From the NCBI RefSeq assembly GCF_022179725.1, contig NZ_BPRC01000003.1:248001-312000 (forward strand): a DNA stretch of 64,000 bases, given 5' to 3'. This DNA comes from Methylorubrum aminovorans (GTDB taxonomy: Bacteria > Pseudomonadota > Alphaproteobacteria > Rhizobiales > Beijerinckiaceae). This document shows positions 46,281 through 54,481 of this stretch, piece after piece; positions within the stretch are counted from its first letter, which is position 1, and the number at the start of each line of letters is the position of its first letter. The notes under the pieces were generated by a model. The model was not told the DNA's origin. It was given only the letters and a program-made list of their open reading frames with translations, and searched no databases. Position numbers and translations under genes: made by a program.

Positions 46281-47846
46281 ATGCCCTTACCGATGGCACG
46301 TCCCTGGAAGCATCCCGATAGCGGCATCTACTACGTCCGCAAGGCCGTCCCGACTCAACTTCAGCCGCTCGTCGGCCGAGCCATTGAGAAGCTGAGCCTG
46401 CGCACGAAGGATCCCGAGGTAGCCCGCGCCCGCTTCGTCGATGCAGTCCGCGAGATCGAGTTGCGCTGGGCGACGCTCGCGGCCGGCCCTACCGTATTGA
46501 GCGAGCGCGAAGCGCACGAAATGGCTGCGCCGGCCCATGACCGCTGGATCGCCCTGCACCGCGACAACCCGAGTCAGAACTTTTGGCGTACGGACCTTTT
46601 CGCGCGCCTGTGGCAGCCCCGCCGGGTTGGGCTGTGGGGGCGTCCCGACGTCGTTCACCAAGTTCTGCACAGCGCCTACGCCGACCACGGCGAGGACGAC
46701 ATGGAGGCATGGTGCCTCAAGCAGGCCGACTCCCTGATCGCAAAGAAGGGCCTGCAGCTCGACGCAGACGGGCGCCGCACGCTAGCCAGGGCGGTAGCTG
46801 CGGCCATCCAACGTGCGAGTATAAAGCTCGAACGACACGCGCTCGGCGACGTGGCGGAAACCCTGCCTGAGCGTTCACCGTCCGCGGGTAGAGCGCCCGC
46901 GCCACGCCCGGCGCCGATGGCAAAGGTCCTATTCGACGACCTGGTGAAGGGGTGGGCCGCCGAGCGCAAGCCGGTCGAGAAGACGGTCTACGACTGGACG
47001 CGGGTCATGCAGCAGCTCGCCGCGTTCCTCGGCGACAACGATGCCACACGGGTCACAGCCGACAAACTCGTCGCCTGGAAGGACAGCCTCGTGGCATCGG
47101 GACTGTCCGCAAAGACCATCCGTGAAAGCCGCTTGGCGCCGGTTCGGGCAGTGCTGCGCTGGGGTGTCGACAACCGACGGCTCCCCGACAACCCAGCCGA
47201 GCGCATCACCATCACCGTCAAGCAGAAGCCAGGCCAGGGCAAGCGCGGCTTCAAGGACTCCGAGGCGGCTCAGATCCTCGCGGCGGCGGCAGGCGAGCGC
47301 GATCCAATTAAGCGGTGGGTGCCGCTCGTGTGCGCGTATTCGGGTGCTCGGCTGTCGGAGGTTTGCCAGTTGCGCGTGGAGGATTTCAGCGAAATCGACT
47401 GCGTCGTGGTGAAGCGCTTCGATGCCGAGGCCGGCTCGCTCAAGAACATCGGTTCGGAGCGCACCGTGCCCCTGCACTCGGCGCTCATCGCCGCAGGCCT
47501 CCTCGACTATGTGCGCGGGCGCGGAGTCGGTCCGCTGTTTCCCGACCTGCCACCGGACAAGTTCGGCAAGCGCGGCGGCAACGGCGCGAAAATCCTTGGG
47601 CGATGGGTGCGCAGCCTAGGGCTAACCGACACACGGCTTGCACCGAATCATTCCTGGCGGCACAGGTTCAAGACGCTCGCGCGCAACTACGGCCTCGCCG
47701 GAGATGTAACCGACGCTATCACCGGTCACGCGCATCGGTCCGTCGGTGATCAGTACGGCGAGTACGACGTCAGGGCGATGAAGCGAGAGCTTGAGAAAAT
47801 TCCATCAGGGCCATTGGTCATGAACAGACCTAACGTTGTGACGTGA
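46281..47846 (+). CDS. Tyrosine recombinase/integrase of the genomic island
   Basis: A 521-residue integrase. The frame is open from 46227, but the ATG at 46281 (MPLPMARPWKHPDSGIYYVR) gives the usual DUF6538-type N-terminal domain. Domains: N-terminal domain (~1-200), a core-binding domain around LFDDLVKGWAAE (~220-300), and the catalytic domain: Arg in YSGARLSEVCQLR, the Lys-region, HSWRHRFKTLARN (H-x-x-R), GHAHRSVGDQYGEY with the nucleophile Tyr. All catalytic residues are present, so the integrase may be active. It follows tRNA-Ser in the same orientation and is the likely cause of the island's insertion. Confidence 0.9.
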   Translation: MPLPMARPWKHPDSGIYYVRKAVPTQLQPLVGRAIEKLSLRTKDPEVARARFVDAVREIELRWATLAAGPTVLSEREAHEMAAPAHDRWIALHRDNPSQNFWRTDLFARLWQPRRVGLWGRPDVVHQVLHSAYADHGEDDMEAWCLKQADSLIAKKGLQLDADGRRTLARAVAAAIQRASIKLERHALGDVAETLPERSPSAGRAPAPRPAPMAKVLFDDLVKGWAAERKPVEKTVYDWTRVMQQLAAFLGDNDATRVTADKLVAWKDSLVASGLSAKTIRESRLAPVRAVLRWGVDNRRLPDNPAERITITVKQKPGQGKRGFKDSEAAQILAAAAGERDPIKRWVPLVCAYSGARLSEVCQLRVEDFSEIDCVVVKRFDAEAGSLKNIGSERTVPLHSALIAAGLLDYVRGRGVGPLFPDLPPDKFGKRGGNGAKILGRWVRSLGLTDTRLAPNHSWRHRFKTLARNYGLAGDVTDAITGHAHRSVGDQYGEYDVRAMKRELEKIPSGPLVMNRPNVVT

Positions 47847-48149
47847 TCGCCGAGCTCTGGCGCTCATGGGTGTGCCCTTGGGGTTAGCTTCCGTGGCGCT
47901 GCCGCCGAGCCCCACGCTCGTTCGAGGACAAAGGCCGATTCGGCGGCGTATGGGTGCTCCGGATCACCCATGAGGCAGGGACAGTGGAGACAAAGCTGGC
48001 GTGCGACGTGTCCTTGTCTCTTCAACTAGTCGAGCTTGACTCTTCGGCGTTCGTCGAGGGCGTGCGAGATGAGCGTCCGTTCATCGTGCTGCACGCAAAG
48101 GGCGACGTAGCCAGTTCACTGCAGGGGGGATGAAAATATCTGAGCGAGT
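47847..48149. other. Gene-poor stretch with a decayed reading frame
   Basis: About 300 bases after the integrase. A frame at 47954-48133 (GTG start, 59 codons) reads VLRITHEAGTVETKLACDVS then LQLVELDSSAFVEGVRDERPFIVLHAKG and ends in TGA; it has protein-like composition but no recognised family and no start of its own. Probably a remnant. Confidence 0.4.
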
Positions 48150-48377
48150 TTGCTCGTCAGCACGTTAGTGATCCAGGGGCGAGCCATAATTAAGGCTGGC
48201 GGCACCGCTTCCGAATTCTCGCGGCGGAGGCGGGTATCTGACAACGTGGTCGACGCATTGTGCGGCTGGTCGGCCAAGAGCTTAGGGGAACACTACGGCG
48301 GCGGTTCACTAAACGCACGCGCAGATGCCATCTCGCGCGTGCCATGGATCTTAGTACAGCTTCTTGGGTCGTTATGA
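48150..48377 (+). pseudogene. C-terminal fragment of a second tyrosine integrase
   Basis: The last part reads VVDALCGWSAKSLGEHYGGG then SLNARADAISRV, matching the C-terminus of tyrosine integrases (GHs-x-GehYG, with the Tyr nucleophile in EHYGGG). No catalytic Arg or N-terminal half is present and there is no good start (TTG only). It is most likely a remnant of an earlier integration event. Assignment is from pattern, not search. Confidence 0.55.
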
Positions 48378-48457
48378 CTGTGGCTTTTGCTCAACTGTGA
48401 GCCAAACGCGCAGAGAAATCACTGCGGGTCTAACGGTAACTTCAAGGATTTGACCGC

Positions 48458-50164
48458 ATGTCGACTGGGGCACCAGAGCCCACTTCACCCGTGTTTGGGC
48501 GAGGAACTGAGATTGTTACAGCCGAGTTCGCGCGATTGCGCCAGCAATTGGTCCCGCTTTTGGAGCCCAGCCACGTTGGGCGATTCGATCACGTCGAGCT
48601 AACCGAGATCACGGCTACGCCGCGCGGCGCCCAACCTCTGAATGTCTTGTCACTGACCGTCCTCTCAGAAGGGCGCGCGGACGTGGGTGAGGCCGAACCG
48701 CCACAGTTTCCAATACCGCGCATCCGCATCGACGGCTTCCGCGATTGGGCCTTCGGTGTGGCGCGCACGTTCCGTCGCCTACCGGCCCTCGAGCGCACCC
48801 TGGAGGATTATCCCTCGACCGCGACGTGGTCGCTCAGTGGGCACGCCCTTCAGGTTGGTAACCTTCGTCCAGAGCCCCTCATGTTCGCGCCGCCCGACGG
48901 CACAGTGACCGTTCCGCTCAACAAGGTCTTGAAAAACAACTTCTGGGCTGGATCCTACGTGTTCCGCCTACTCAATCGGGAGAAGCTGCATTTCGCCCCA
49001 TTCTTTGCCGACCGGCGGCGCCTTCAGCAACTGTCCGACGCGGTTTCCGCCGCCGTTCCGATGGCCTTCGCTGGTTTGGCAGACTTGTTGGGTGACGTCC
49101 TCATCCAGGTGCCGGTTACCGTTGTCGTGCCCAGCGTCGACGTACCCCGCGATGCCGTCGACCTGAGCCTGAACGCGACCTGGAGCCCGGGATCGACCCC
49201 GCGCCCCCTTTCGGCGGCGGCCCGTGCCAAATGGGACGAGCTTTTGACCGGTGCCGCGCTCAGTGGACGATTTCAAGAAGCCGCCTGCATCTCGGTCGAC
49301 GGTCGCCGGCAACCCGTTGAGTCTGAGATGTGGGATGCCGAGACCGGTACGATCCTAAGCGCAACCGCTCCGACAGCCATCTTGAGACGGGTATCGGTCA
49401 ACGGGCACGTCCAGCAGCACGAACCCAGGTTGTTCGCAGCGGTGGATCCCGATACTGAGCGCCGCGAGGTGCGAATACGGCTCGCCCACACGACGACGAC
49501 GACCGTCGGCGAAGACGATGGCCAGGACGCCAACTACTGGCTTGCTCGGCGTCACGATCTTGAGGAGCGCAGGCGTCTCGAAGAAACGCGTGATTTCGTT
49601 CAGTACCGACCCGCTTCCGGCTCGTCGCGGGAGCGGGCGCGGGCTCTGGCCGACATCCGCTTTCTCATCGACCGTCATGGCGAGCGGGGGGTGGATCTGT
49701 GGGACCCCTACCTCACAGGCAACGACATCCTCCAGACGCTGTTCTGGTGCCCGCACAGCGCAGTGCCGCTCAGGGGACTGACCGACGGGCGCGACCCGCC
49801 GCGTGCGGTACCATCCGGACCGGCAGGAGAGCCTGAACCGGAAGCGCCGGAGGCGCCGCGGGCATCGTTTGCGGATCGACAGCGGGGTATCCTCACCCGC
49901 GACGGTGGCAATCTGGAGGGGTTGAGGTTGGAGTACCGGAATAGCCGAGGCCCCGGAGGATGGGCGTTCCATGACCGGTTCTTAATCTTCCCGAACGGCC
50001 GGGACGGTCCCCGGGCGTAATCTCTGGGAACGTCCGTCAACAGCCTGGGCAATGCGCATCACATCCTGCAGCGCGTCTCGAACCCCGCGCTGATCGCCGG
50101 GGCCTTCGAGGACCTCTGGTCCGCGGTGACCGGCCCGCAGCACGTCGTGTGGAGATCGTGGTGA
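48458..50164 (+). pseudogene. VPA1262-like protein with PLD-type motif, interrupted by an in-frame stop
   Basis: The first 520 residues (ATG at 48458, TAA at 50018-50020) are a novel, probably multi-domain protein; a family assignment to the VPA1262 type is from memory and uncertain. Near residue 505 it has GWAFHDRFLIFPNGRDGPRA then TAA. The same frame continues as SLGTSVNSLGNAHHILQRVS and ends with TGA at 50162-50164. HDRF...SLGTSVNSLG is the H-D-R / G-T-S pattern of phospholipase D-superfamily half-sites in defence proteins, so the stop cuts through a conserved motif. The restored frame also ends in GTGA overlapping the next gene's start, so the stop is almost certainly a mutation. Without readthrough, the product lacks its C-terminal ~48 residues. 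Confidence 0.65.
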
Positions 50165-51591
50165 CCGCGCGGGTGCGGGCGCTCGTCCGCCTGTTGGAGG
50201 CTTGGGACGGGCAGGTCGAACCACCCGCAAGCGTCGAGGCCGTGATCCGCGAGCGCGAGCCGAGGTTGACTGACGCCACTCTCGGAGAGCTGGTGAGGGC
50301 GGCGCGGGAAGATCTCGGCGATGTGCTGCCTGCGCTGGCTGCTCTGCCGACGCTCCCCCCGGAGGAGGTGCGCTGCTTGTCCGCACGCCTCGGGTGGACC
50401 GTGCGCACCTTGTGCGATCTCGGCCCGGACACCGACAAGCCCGAGCTTCGGCTTGAGGCAGCCCTGATCTCCGCGGCGCTCTGGGACGAGGCTGGAGGCT
50501 TCTGGGAGGCTGCGCGACCGCAGCTCGGTGGTCGGCGCATCGTCGCGATGGTGCTTCCGATGGTCGTTCGAAGTCGGAGGCCTCAAGCTCAGATCCCACC
50601 GGATGCGCCGGTTTGGGAACGCGAGCACTTGGGTGCCCTTCAGGAGGTCGAACAGGCTCATGACTGGGCGCGGCTCGGCGAACTAGCCCTCGCCTTCCCG
50701 CACATGCCCCGTCTGGACGTTGCCGCAGCCCAGGCTCTCTATGGCTTGGCCGCGCTTGATCGCCCCAGACTGATCTACCTCATCGACGAGGTCGCGAGCT
50801 GGATGCACGGCGACATGCTCCTTGGACCGCTACCCCTTGGGGAGGCCATCCGGACCTCGGTTGCCAGCATAAGCCCGCTCGCCCGGTTCGCGGTGATGGA
50901 GCGCGTCGTGCGGCGGGAGAAGCGTACCCTTACATCCGAGGAGGAGACGGCTCTCAGGGATCTGCTGCTCGTCCTGGCAAGAGACCGTGTCGAATGGCCG
51001 GGCTGGCTCGCGGTGTGCAACCGATACCCGGTCCGCAATCCCCATATGCAGGCAGCCCTCGGCCGTGCACTCGCGCGCTCCGACGAGGCCGCGCTCCAAG
51101 CCTACGTCGATAGCATCGAACTCAGCACCCTGGGTGGCGACGGCCGCGTCGCGGTTACGCGCTGCCTCACGGTGTTCAGGAGCCTAGCAAACGCTCGGCG
51201 GCGGCGCGCACTCTGGCAGCGCGCGTTCGAGCGGTGGCGCATGTGGGACTTCGATGTCGCTGGCAGGGACCGCAATCTGAACGCGATCTCAACGACCGAG
51301 CTCGATTACGGTGTTGTGGGATGGCTGGTCGAGGGACAGCCCTCCGAGGCTGCGCCGGACCCCGATGCGGAGTTCGCTCACGGCTTGTGCGAGCTGGATC
51401 GGGGATGGCATCCTTCCATCACCGCGGCAACCTCGATGTTCTTTCGACTTCTTTCTCGTTACCAAATTACCGCCCACGCCGGGACAAAGTCGGCGGACGA
51501 CAGAGATTGGCTTCCTGGCTCCACAGTTTACGTGCCACCTGCCGCATCCGGCATATTCGTACAGCGTCGCTATCACTGGAACGGCCAATGA
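50161..51591 (+). CDS. Unknown protein coupled to the PLD-motif gene
   Basis: A 476-residue protein if started at the GTG at 50161, which overlaps the restored upstream stop as GTGA; two other GTG starts at 50149 and 50158 are in frame. I recognise no family. The product is mostly helical with segments such as DATLGELVRAAREDLGDVLP and AFPHMPRLDVAAAQALYGLA, and a C-terminal Cys-poor, aromatic-rich portion ending YVPPAASGIFVQRRYHWNGQ. No signal peptide or membrane segment. Its strict coupling to the interrupted gene indicates the two proteins work together. Possible defence role is inference from the neighbour's PLD-like motif and the island location. Confidence 0.7.
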   Translation: MTARVRALVRLLEAWDGQVEPPASVEAVIREREPRLTDATLGELVRAAREDLGDVLPALAALPTLPPEEVRCLSARLGWTVRTLCDLGPDTDKPELRLEAALISAALWDEAGGFWEAARPQLGGRRIVAMVLPMVVRSRRPQAQIPPDAPVWEREHLGALQEVEQAHDWARLGELALAFPHMPRLDVAAAQALYGLAALDRPRLIYLIDEVASWMHGDMLLGPLPLGEAIRTSVASISPLARFAVMERVVRREKRTLTSEEETALRDLLLVLARDRVEWPGWLAVCNRYPVRNPHMQAALGRALARSDEAALQAYVDSIELSTLGGDGRVAVTRCLTVFRSLANARRRRALWQRAFERWRMWDFDVAGRDRNLNAISTTELDYGVVGWLVEGQPSEAAPDPDAEFAHGLCELDRGWHPSITAATSMFFRLLSRYQITAHAGTKSADDRDWLPGSTVYVPPAASGIFVQRRYHWNGQ

Positions 51592-52141
51592 GGTGCAGCA
51601 GTGTTCAGAGTAGTGTGCCTTCATGCGCTGCGACTTTAATGGGCAATGCTACGAGACCCGCTGCGTGCGCGACGCCACCATGCACGGCCTAAACGTGTAC
51701 GGCGCCGGGGTGCTGTAACTTTCCCGCGTGAAGCCTCAGGCATGGAACTCGACGACTCGGAGGTAGCCAAAGGGATAAAGTTCGAGGTAACTTCTATCGG
51801 CCAGAGCCTTTTCCGCAATTTCGATCCGCATCCGTCGCCTCCGATTGGTAGCATTGTTCGGATCGCAGGTTGTTACTTATAATCTGTTGCTATCGGACTT
51901 CTTCGTACCAGTTCAGTGTGTTGATATTCTGCCAAAATCATTCAAAAATTTCAACTGCCGACGACCATCGCAGCAAAATATAATATATCTAAATCAAAAT
52001 TTTTGTGCATTGCGTGCGGCTAAATTCGCACACAAGGTGCCGTATCTGCCAATGGACAATTTTTCATCGTTTTGCAGCAAGACGTCCCGCTGAGCGCAAT
52101 CCAGAACTCCTTTAACTTCACGCTGCGGCGCCGTTCCGCGC
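51592..52141. other. AT-rich gap with short remnants
   Basis: 550 bases without a convincing gene. Two short frames exist: 51623-51718 (MRCDFNGQCYETRCVRDATM...) and 51742-51882 (MELDDSEVAKGIKFEVTSIG...), both unrecognised. From ~51820 to 52090 the base composition drops to mostly A+T, unlike anything else in the window, with runs such as AATTTTTGTGC and TATAATATATC. Likely a recombination junction, insert remnant or promoter-rich stretch. Confidence 0.5.
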
Positions 52142-52603
52142 CTAGCAGTTGCTCGACCATGTTCCGACGTGGACAGTTCCGCCGCAGGACGGCTTACCCC
52201 GTCGGCGCAGGCCGCAGGGGCACGGAGCCCGACCGTTCAGAAGCTTCTTTCCATCGCGCGCGAGCCGGCCGTAGAGGGCCGACACGACGGTAGCGTCGCC
52301 CACGACATGGCGCTCGTACTCTTCGAGGAGGCCGACCTCGGCGGCCAAGGCAAGGGCGTCCCGATGATGCCGCCCGGCCTCTCCGTGAGACAAGGCGTTA
52401 TGGTCCGGCCACAGCCCGGTGGGGGGAGCAACGCGCTGGAGGCGGAGGAAGTCCCCCAGGGTCGACCACCAATCGCAGGCCGTCTGCGCGTCCTCAACCA
52501 TCCATCCCGACGAGAGGCCGAGGCAGAACCAGCCGCCATCCTTGATGTGCCGTTCGTAGCACCGTGCCGGGAACTCGTTCGGCGGCGGCATTCGAAGTTG
52601 CAT
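52142..52603 (-). CDS. Cys-rich protein resembling E2-cassette-associated proteins
   Basis: The ATG at 52603 gives ~153 residues; a start at 52591 is possible, and the frame is open upstream to 52732. Core: ARCYERHIKDGGWFCLGL, CDWWSTLGDFLRLQRVA, GLWPDHNALSHGEAGRHHRDA and a C-terminal NGRAPCPCGLRRRGKPSC, a SEC-C-like metal-binding end. This layout resembles proteins found next to bacterial ubiquitin-like E1/E2 cassettes. I recall that association from memory and did not verify it. No E1, E2 or JAB gene is seen here, so it is an orphan. It is transcribed opposite to its neighbours. Confidence 0.5.
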   Translation of the reverse strand: MQLRMPPPNEFPARCYERHIKDGGWFCLGLSSGWMVEDAQTACDWWSTLGDFLRLQRVAPPTGLWPDHNALSHGEAGRHHRDALALAAEVGLLEEYERHVVGDATVVSALYGRLARDGKKLLNGRAPCPCGLRRRGKPSCGGTVHVGTWSSNC

Positions 52604-52745
52604 CGGCGAGAGGACGATTGACGTTTGCCTTAGCTCTATAGGATTATAATCTTGACAACGGTCGGTGATTCGGTCATGCTGACGATGTTGGCTTGTGAGC
52701 CGGCGCAACCGCGCCGCTCGCCCCGCCTGCAATCAGGAGAGGCAG

Positions 52746-52880
52746 ATGATCCGACGACACGAAACGAGCACTCCACGACAGGCAGCACAGCCCTCGCATC
52801 GGACGCGATCCGGCTACTCCTTCCGCATCTCGCAAGGCCCCCTCCCGGGGGCCTTCGTCGTTTCAGCGGGCCTGCGATGA
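52746..52880 (+). CDS. Candidate 44-aa leader peptide ahead of the 255-aa gene
   Basis: The ATG at 52746 has AGGAGAGG just upstream. The frame encodes MIRRHETSTPRQAAQPSHRT then SGYSFRISQGPLPGAFVVSA and ends with TGA overlapping the next ATG by 4 bases (ATGA at 52877-52880). A GC hairpin (52834-52855) lies inside it. The arrangement looks like a leader whose translation affects hairpin formation and coupling to the next gene. Composition is basic and gives no function. Confidence is low for the peptide itself. Confidence 0.35.
   Translation: MIRRHETSTPRQAAQPSHRTRSGYSFRISQGPLPGAFVVSAGLR
52834..52855 (+). terminator. GC hairpin inside the leader frame
   Basis: Perfect stem AAGGCCCCC / GGGGGCCTT with a 4-base loop. 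No U-run follows directly, so it could be an attenuator or a remnant terminator of an upstream unit. Confidence 0.5.
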
Positions 52881-53644
52881 GCGCCCGCTCCAAGCCTGCC
52901 CGCGCCGGCCTGCCGACCCGCGTCGCCGAGACCCCGCTCGCCCCACAACCGCCCGCGCTCGTGTTGCTCGGCCGAGACGGCGGCGGCCGACCCCGCGCCG
53001 CATGGTTCGACGCCGCCGATACCGAGGCGGCCACCGCCGCGGCCACGACGATGCGGTTGCGCGCCCTGCCGATTACCGAGGCCGCCGGCCGCGAACTCGC
53101 CGGGCAACTCGCCCGGGGGCGGGTCCTGCCCAGCGGCCGCGCCCTCGTGCCGTTCGCCAAGCGCGACCTCTACGCCCAACTGATCGCGTTCGCCGGCGAG
53201 GAAGCCGGGCTCGCTGTCGCCGCGGGCGGTCGGATCGATCCGCACGGCGATGGCGACGCCCCATCCGTGGACCCGCCGGCGGGAGCCGCCTCCCCCGCAA
53301 CGGAGGAAGTTGGCCCAGCGGCCTCGTCAGGCAGGGAACGCACATCGGACGAGGGGGAGGCCCCGTCGCCCTGCGCCGACGAGCCGGTGGGCGAACCGCC
53401 AGCGCCGCGGCCGGGCACTCATCTGTTCGTCGGCCGGCCCCGCCCGGAGGACCGCAGCGAGATCGGCCTGGGCAGCATCGTGCTCGCCCACGAAGGACCC
53501 GACGAAGGCTGGTGGGAGGCGGAAATCATCGGCGCTAACGGCCGAATCTTCTCCCTACGGTGGAGAGACTACGATCCCGCCGCTTTCCCGACCATTCTGC
53601 GCACCGCCGACGAGCTGGCTCTCCTGCCCCCTAAGGCAACCTAG
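52877..53644 (+). CDS. Accessory protein of Methylobacterium type (255 aa)
   Basis: A 255-residue protein. Start ATG at 52877 gives MSARSKPARAGLPTRVAETP; the frame upstream is open but crosses the leader and hairpin. An N-terminal domain (ALVLLGRDGGGRPRAAWFDA, residues ~30-125) is followed by an acidic/Pro-rich linker, then a C-terminal SH3/Tudor-like strand pattern LGSIVLAHEGPDEGWWEAEI, IGANGRIFSLRWRDYDP. Function unknown. It is followed by a DUF3768 gene 108 bases away; the two are commonly found on Methylobacterium plasmids and islands, in my recollection. Confidence 0.65.
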   Translation: MSARSKPARAGLPTRVAETPLAPQPPALVLLGRDGGGRPRAAWFDAADTEAATAAATTMRLRALPITEAAGRELAGQLARGRVLPSGRALVPFAKRDLYAQLIAFAGEEAGLAVAAGGRIDPHGDGDAPSVDPPAGAASPATEEVGPAASSGRERTSDEGEAPSPCADEPVGEPPAPRPGTHLFVGRPRPEDRSEIGLGSIVLAHEGPDEGWWEAEIIGANGRIFSLRWRDYDPAAFPTILRTADELALLPPKAT

Positions 53645-53752
53645 CCGTCCGCGAACCGCGCCCGGGCCGCTTGCCGCTGCCCGAGCGCGCCATCAGCGCC
53701 GCGCCGGGCACGACCGCTGCCCATACCACTGCCCCACAGCCCCGAGGTTCCC

Positions 53753-54088
53753 ATGACCGCCGTCCTCGACGCGGAGCGTCTCCGTGCCCTTAACGATATC
53801 CTCCGCCGCACGCTCAGTGGCGGCACCCTCGTGCTCACCGCCGGGATCATCGCGCTCGGCCGCGAGCGCCAGCAGATCGTGCTCGACGCCATAGCCGCCT
53901 TCGACCGCTTCGACGCCGACAACGACCCATACGGCGAGCACGACTTCGGTGCGGTCGAGGACGCGGGCGAGCGGGTATTTTGGAAGATCGACTACTTCGA
54001 CCGCGCTGGACGCAACACCTCACCGGATCCGGCCGACAGTAGCGTTACACTCCGCGTGATGACGGTCATGCTCGCTTGTGAATACTGA
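53753..54088 (+). CDS. DUF3768 domain protein
   Basis: A 111-residue protein matching DUF3768: ALNDILRRTLSGGTLVLTAG, VLDAIAAFDRFDADNDPYGEHDFG and RVFWKIDYFDR are the family's signature blocks, with PDPADSSVTLRVMTVMLACE at the end. Function unknown. The family is frequent on alphaproteobacterial plasmids, often near replication or partition genes. No signal peptide. Confidence 0.85.
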   Translation: MTAVLDAERLRALNDILRRTLSGGTLVLTAGIIALGRERQQIVLDAIAAFDRFDADNDPYGEHDFGAVEDAGERVFWKIDYFDRAGRNTSPDPADSSVTLRVMTVMLACEY

Positions 54089-54172
54089 TTTGAGGATTTC
54101 CAGCGGCCGCCGAGCCACCGCTCAGCATGTCGTCAGCCGGAGGCGACTGGTGCCCGCTAGACGAAGGGATAG

Positions 54173-54469
54173 ATGATGAAGTGCTTTGTTGCTGCGATCA
54201 TGATCGTTTCGGCTATTCCAGTTCGGGCCGATGTCTACAGATACACATGCCGGGTCGATGGAAAATCGCTCGCCGTGCGTATCGATGACGCGCGGAAAAC
54301 CTTGCGGTGGCGGAACAAGACCTACGCGATCACCGTCCAGGAGGCCTGCGCCAAGTTCGGCTGGCGAGCGACGCGGCCGGGCGAAGCCTTCGATTTCTGC
54401 ACCGCCACGCAAGGCTACGCGGACTTCCAACAAGGCGACCGGCTGATCCAGTGCGATCAGGACCGCTGA
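54173..54469 (+). CDS. Small exported protein (98 aa)
   Basis: MMKCFVAAIMIVSAIPVRAD is a signal peptide; the mature ~78 residues have four cysteines (YTCRVDGKSL, QEACAKFGW, FCTATQGY, IQCDQDR), probably forming two disulphides. Two adjacent ATGs are available. It has a GAAGGGAT region as ribosome-binding site. No family recognised. Located just ahead of another exported-protein gene, so the two may act together in the envelope. Confidence 0.65.
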   Translation: MMKCFVAAIMIVSAIPVRADVYRYTCRVDGKSLAVRIDDARKTLRWRNKTYAITVQEACAKFGWRATRPGEAFDFCTATQGYADFQQGDRLIQCDQDR

Positions 54470-54481
54470 AGGGTGGCGACC

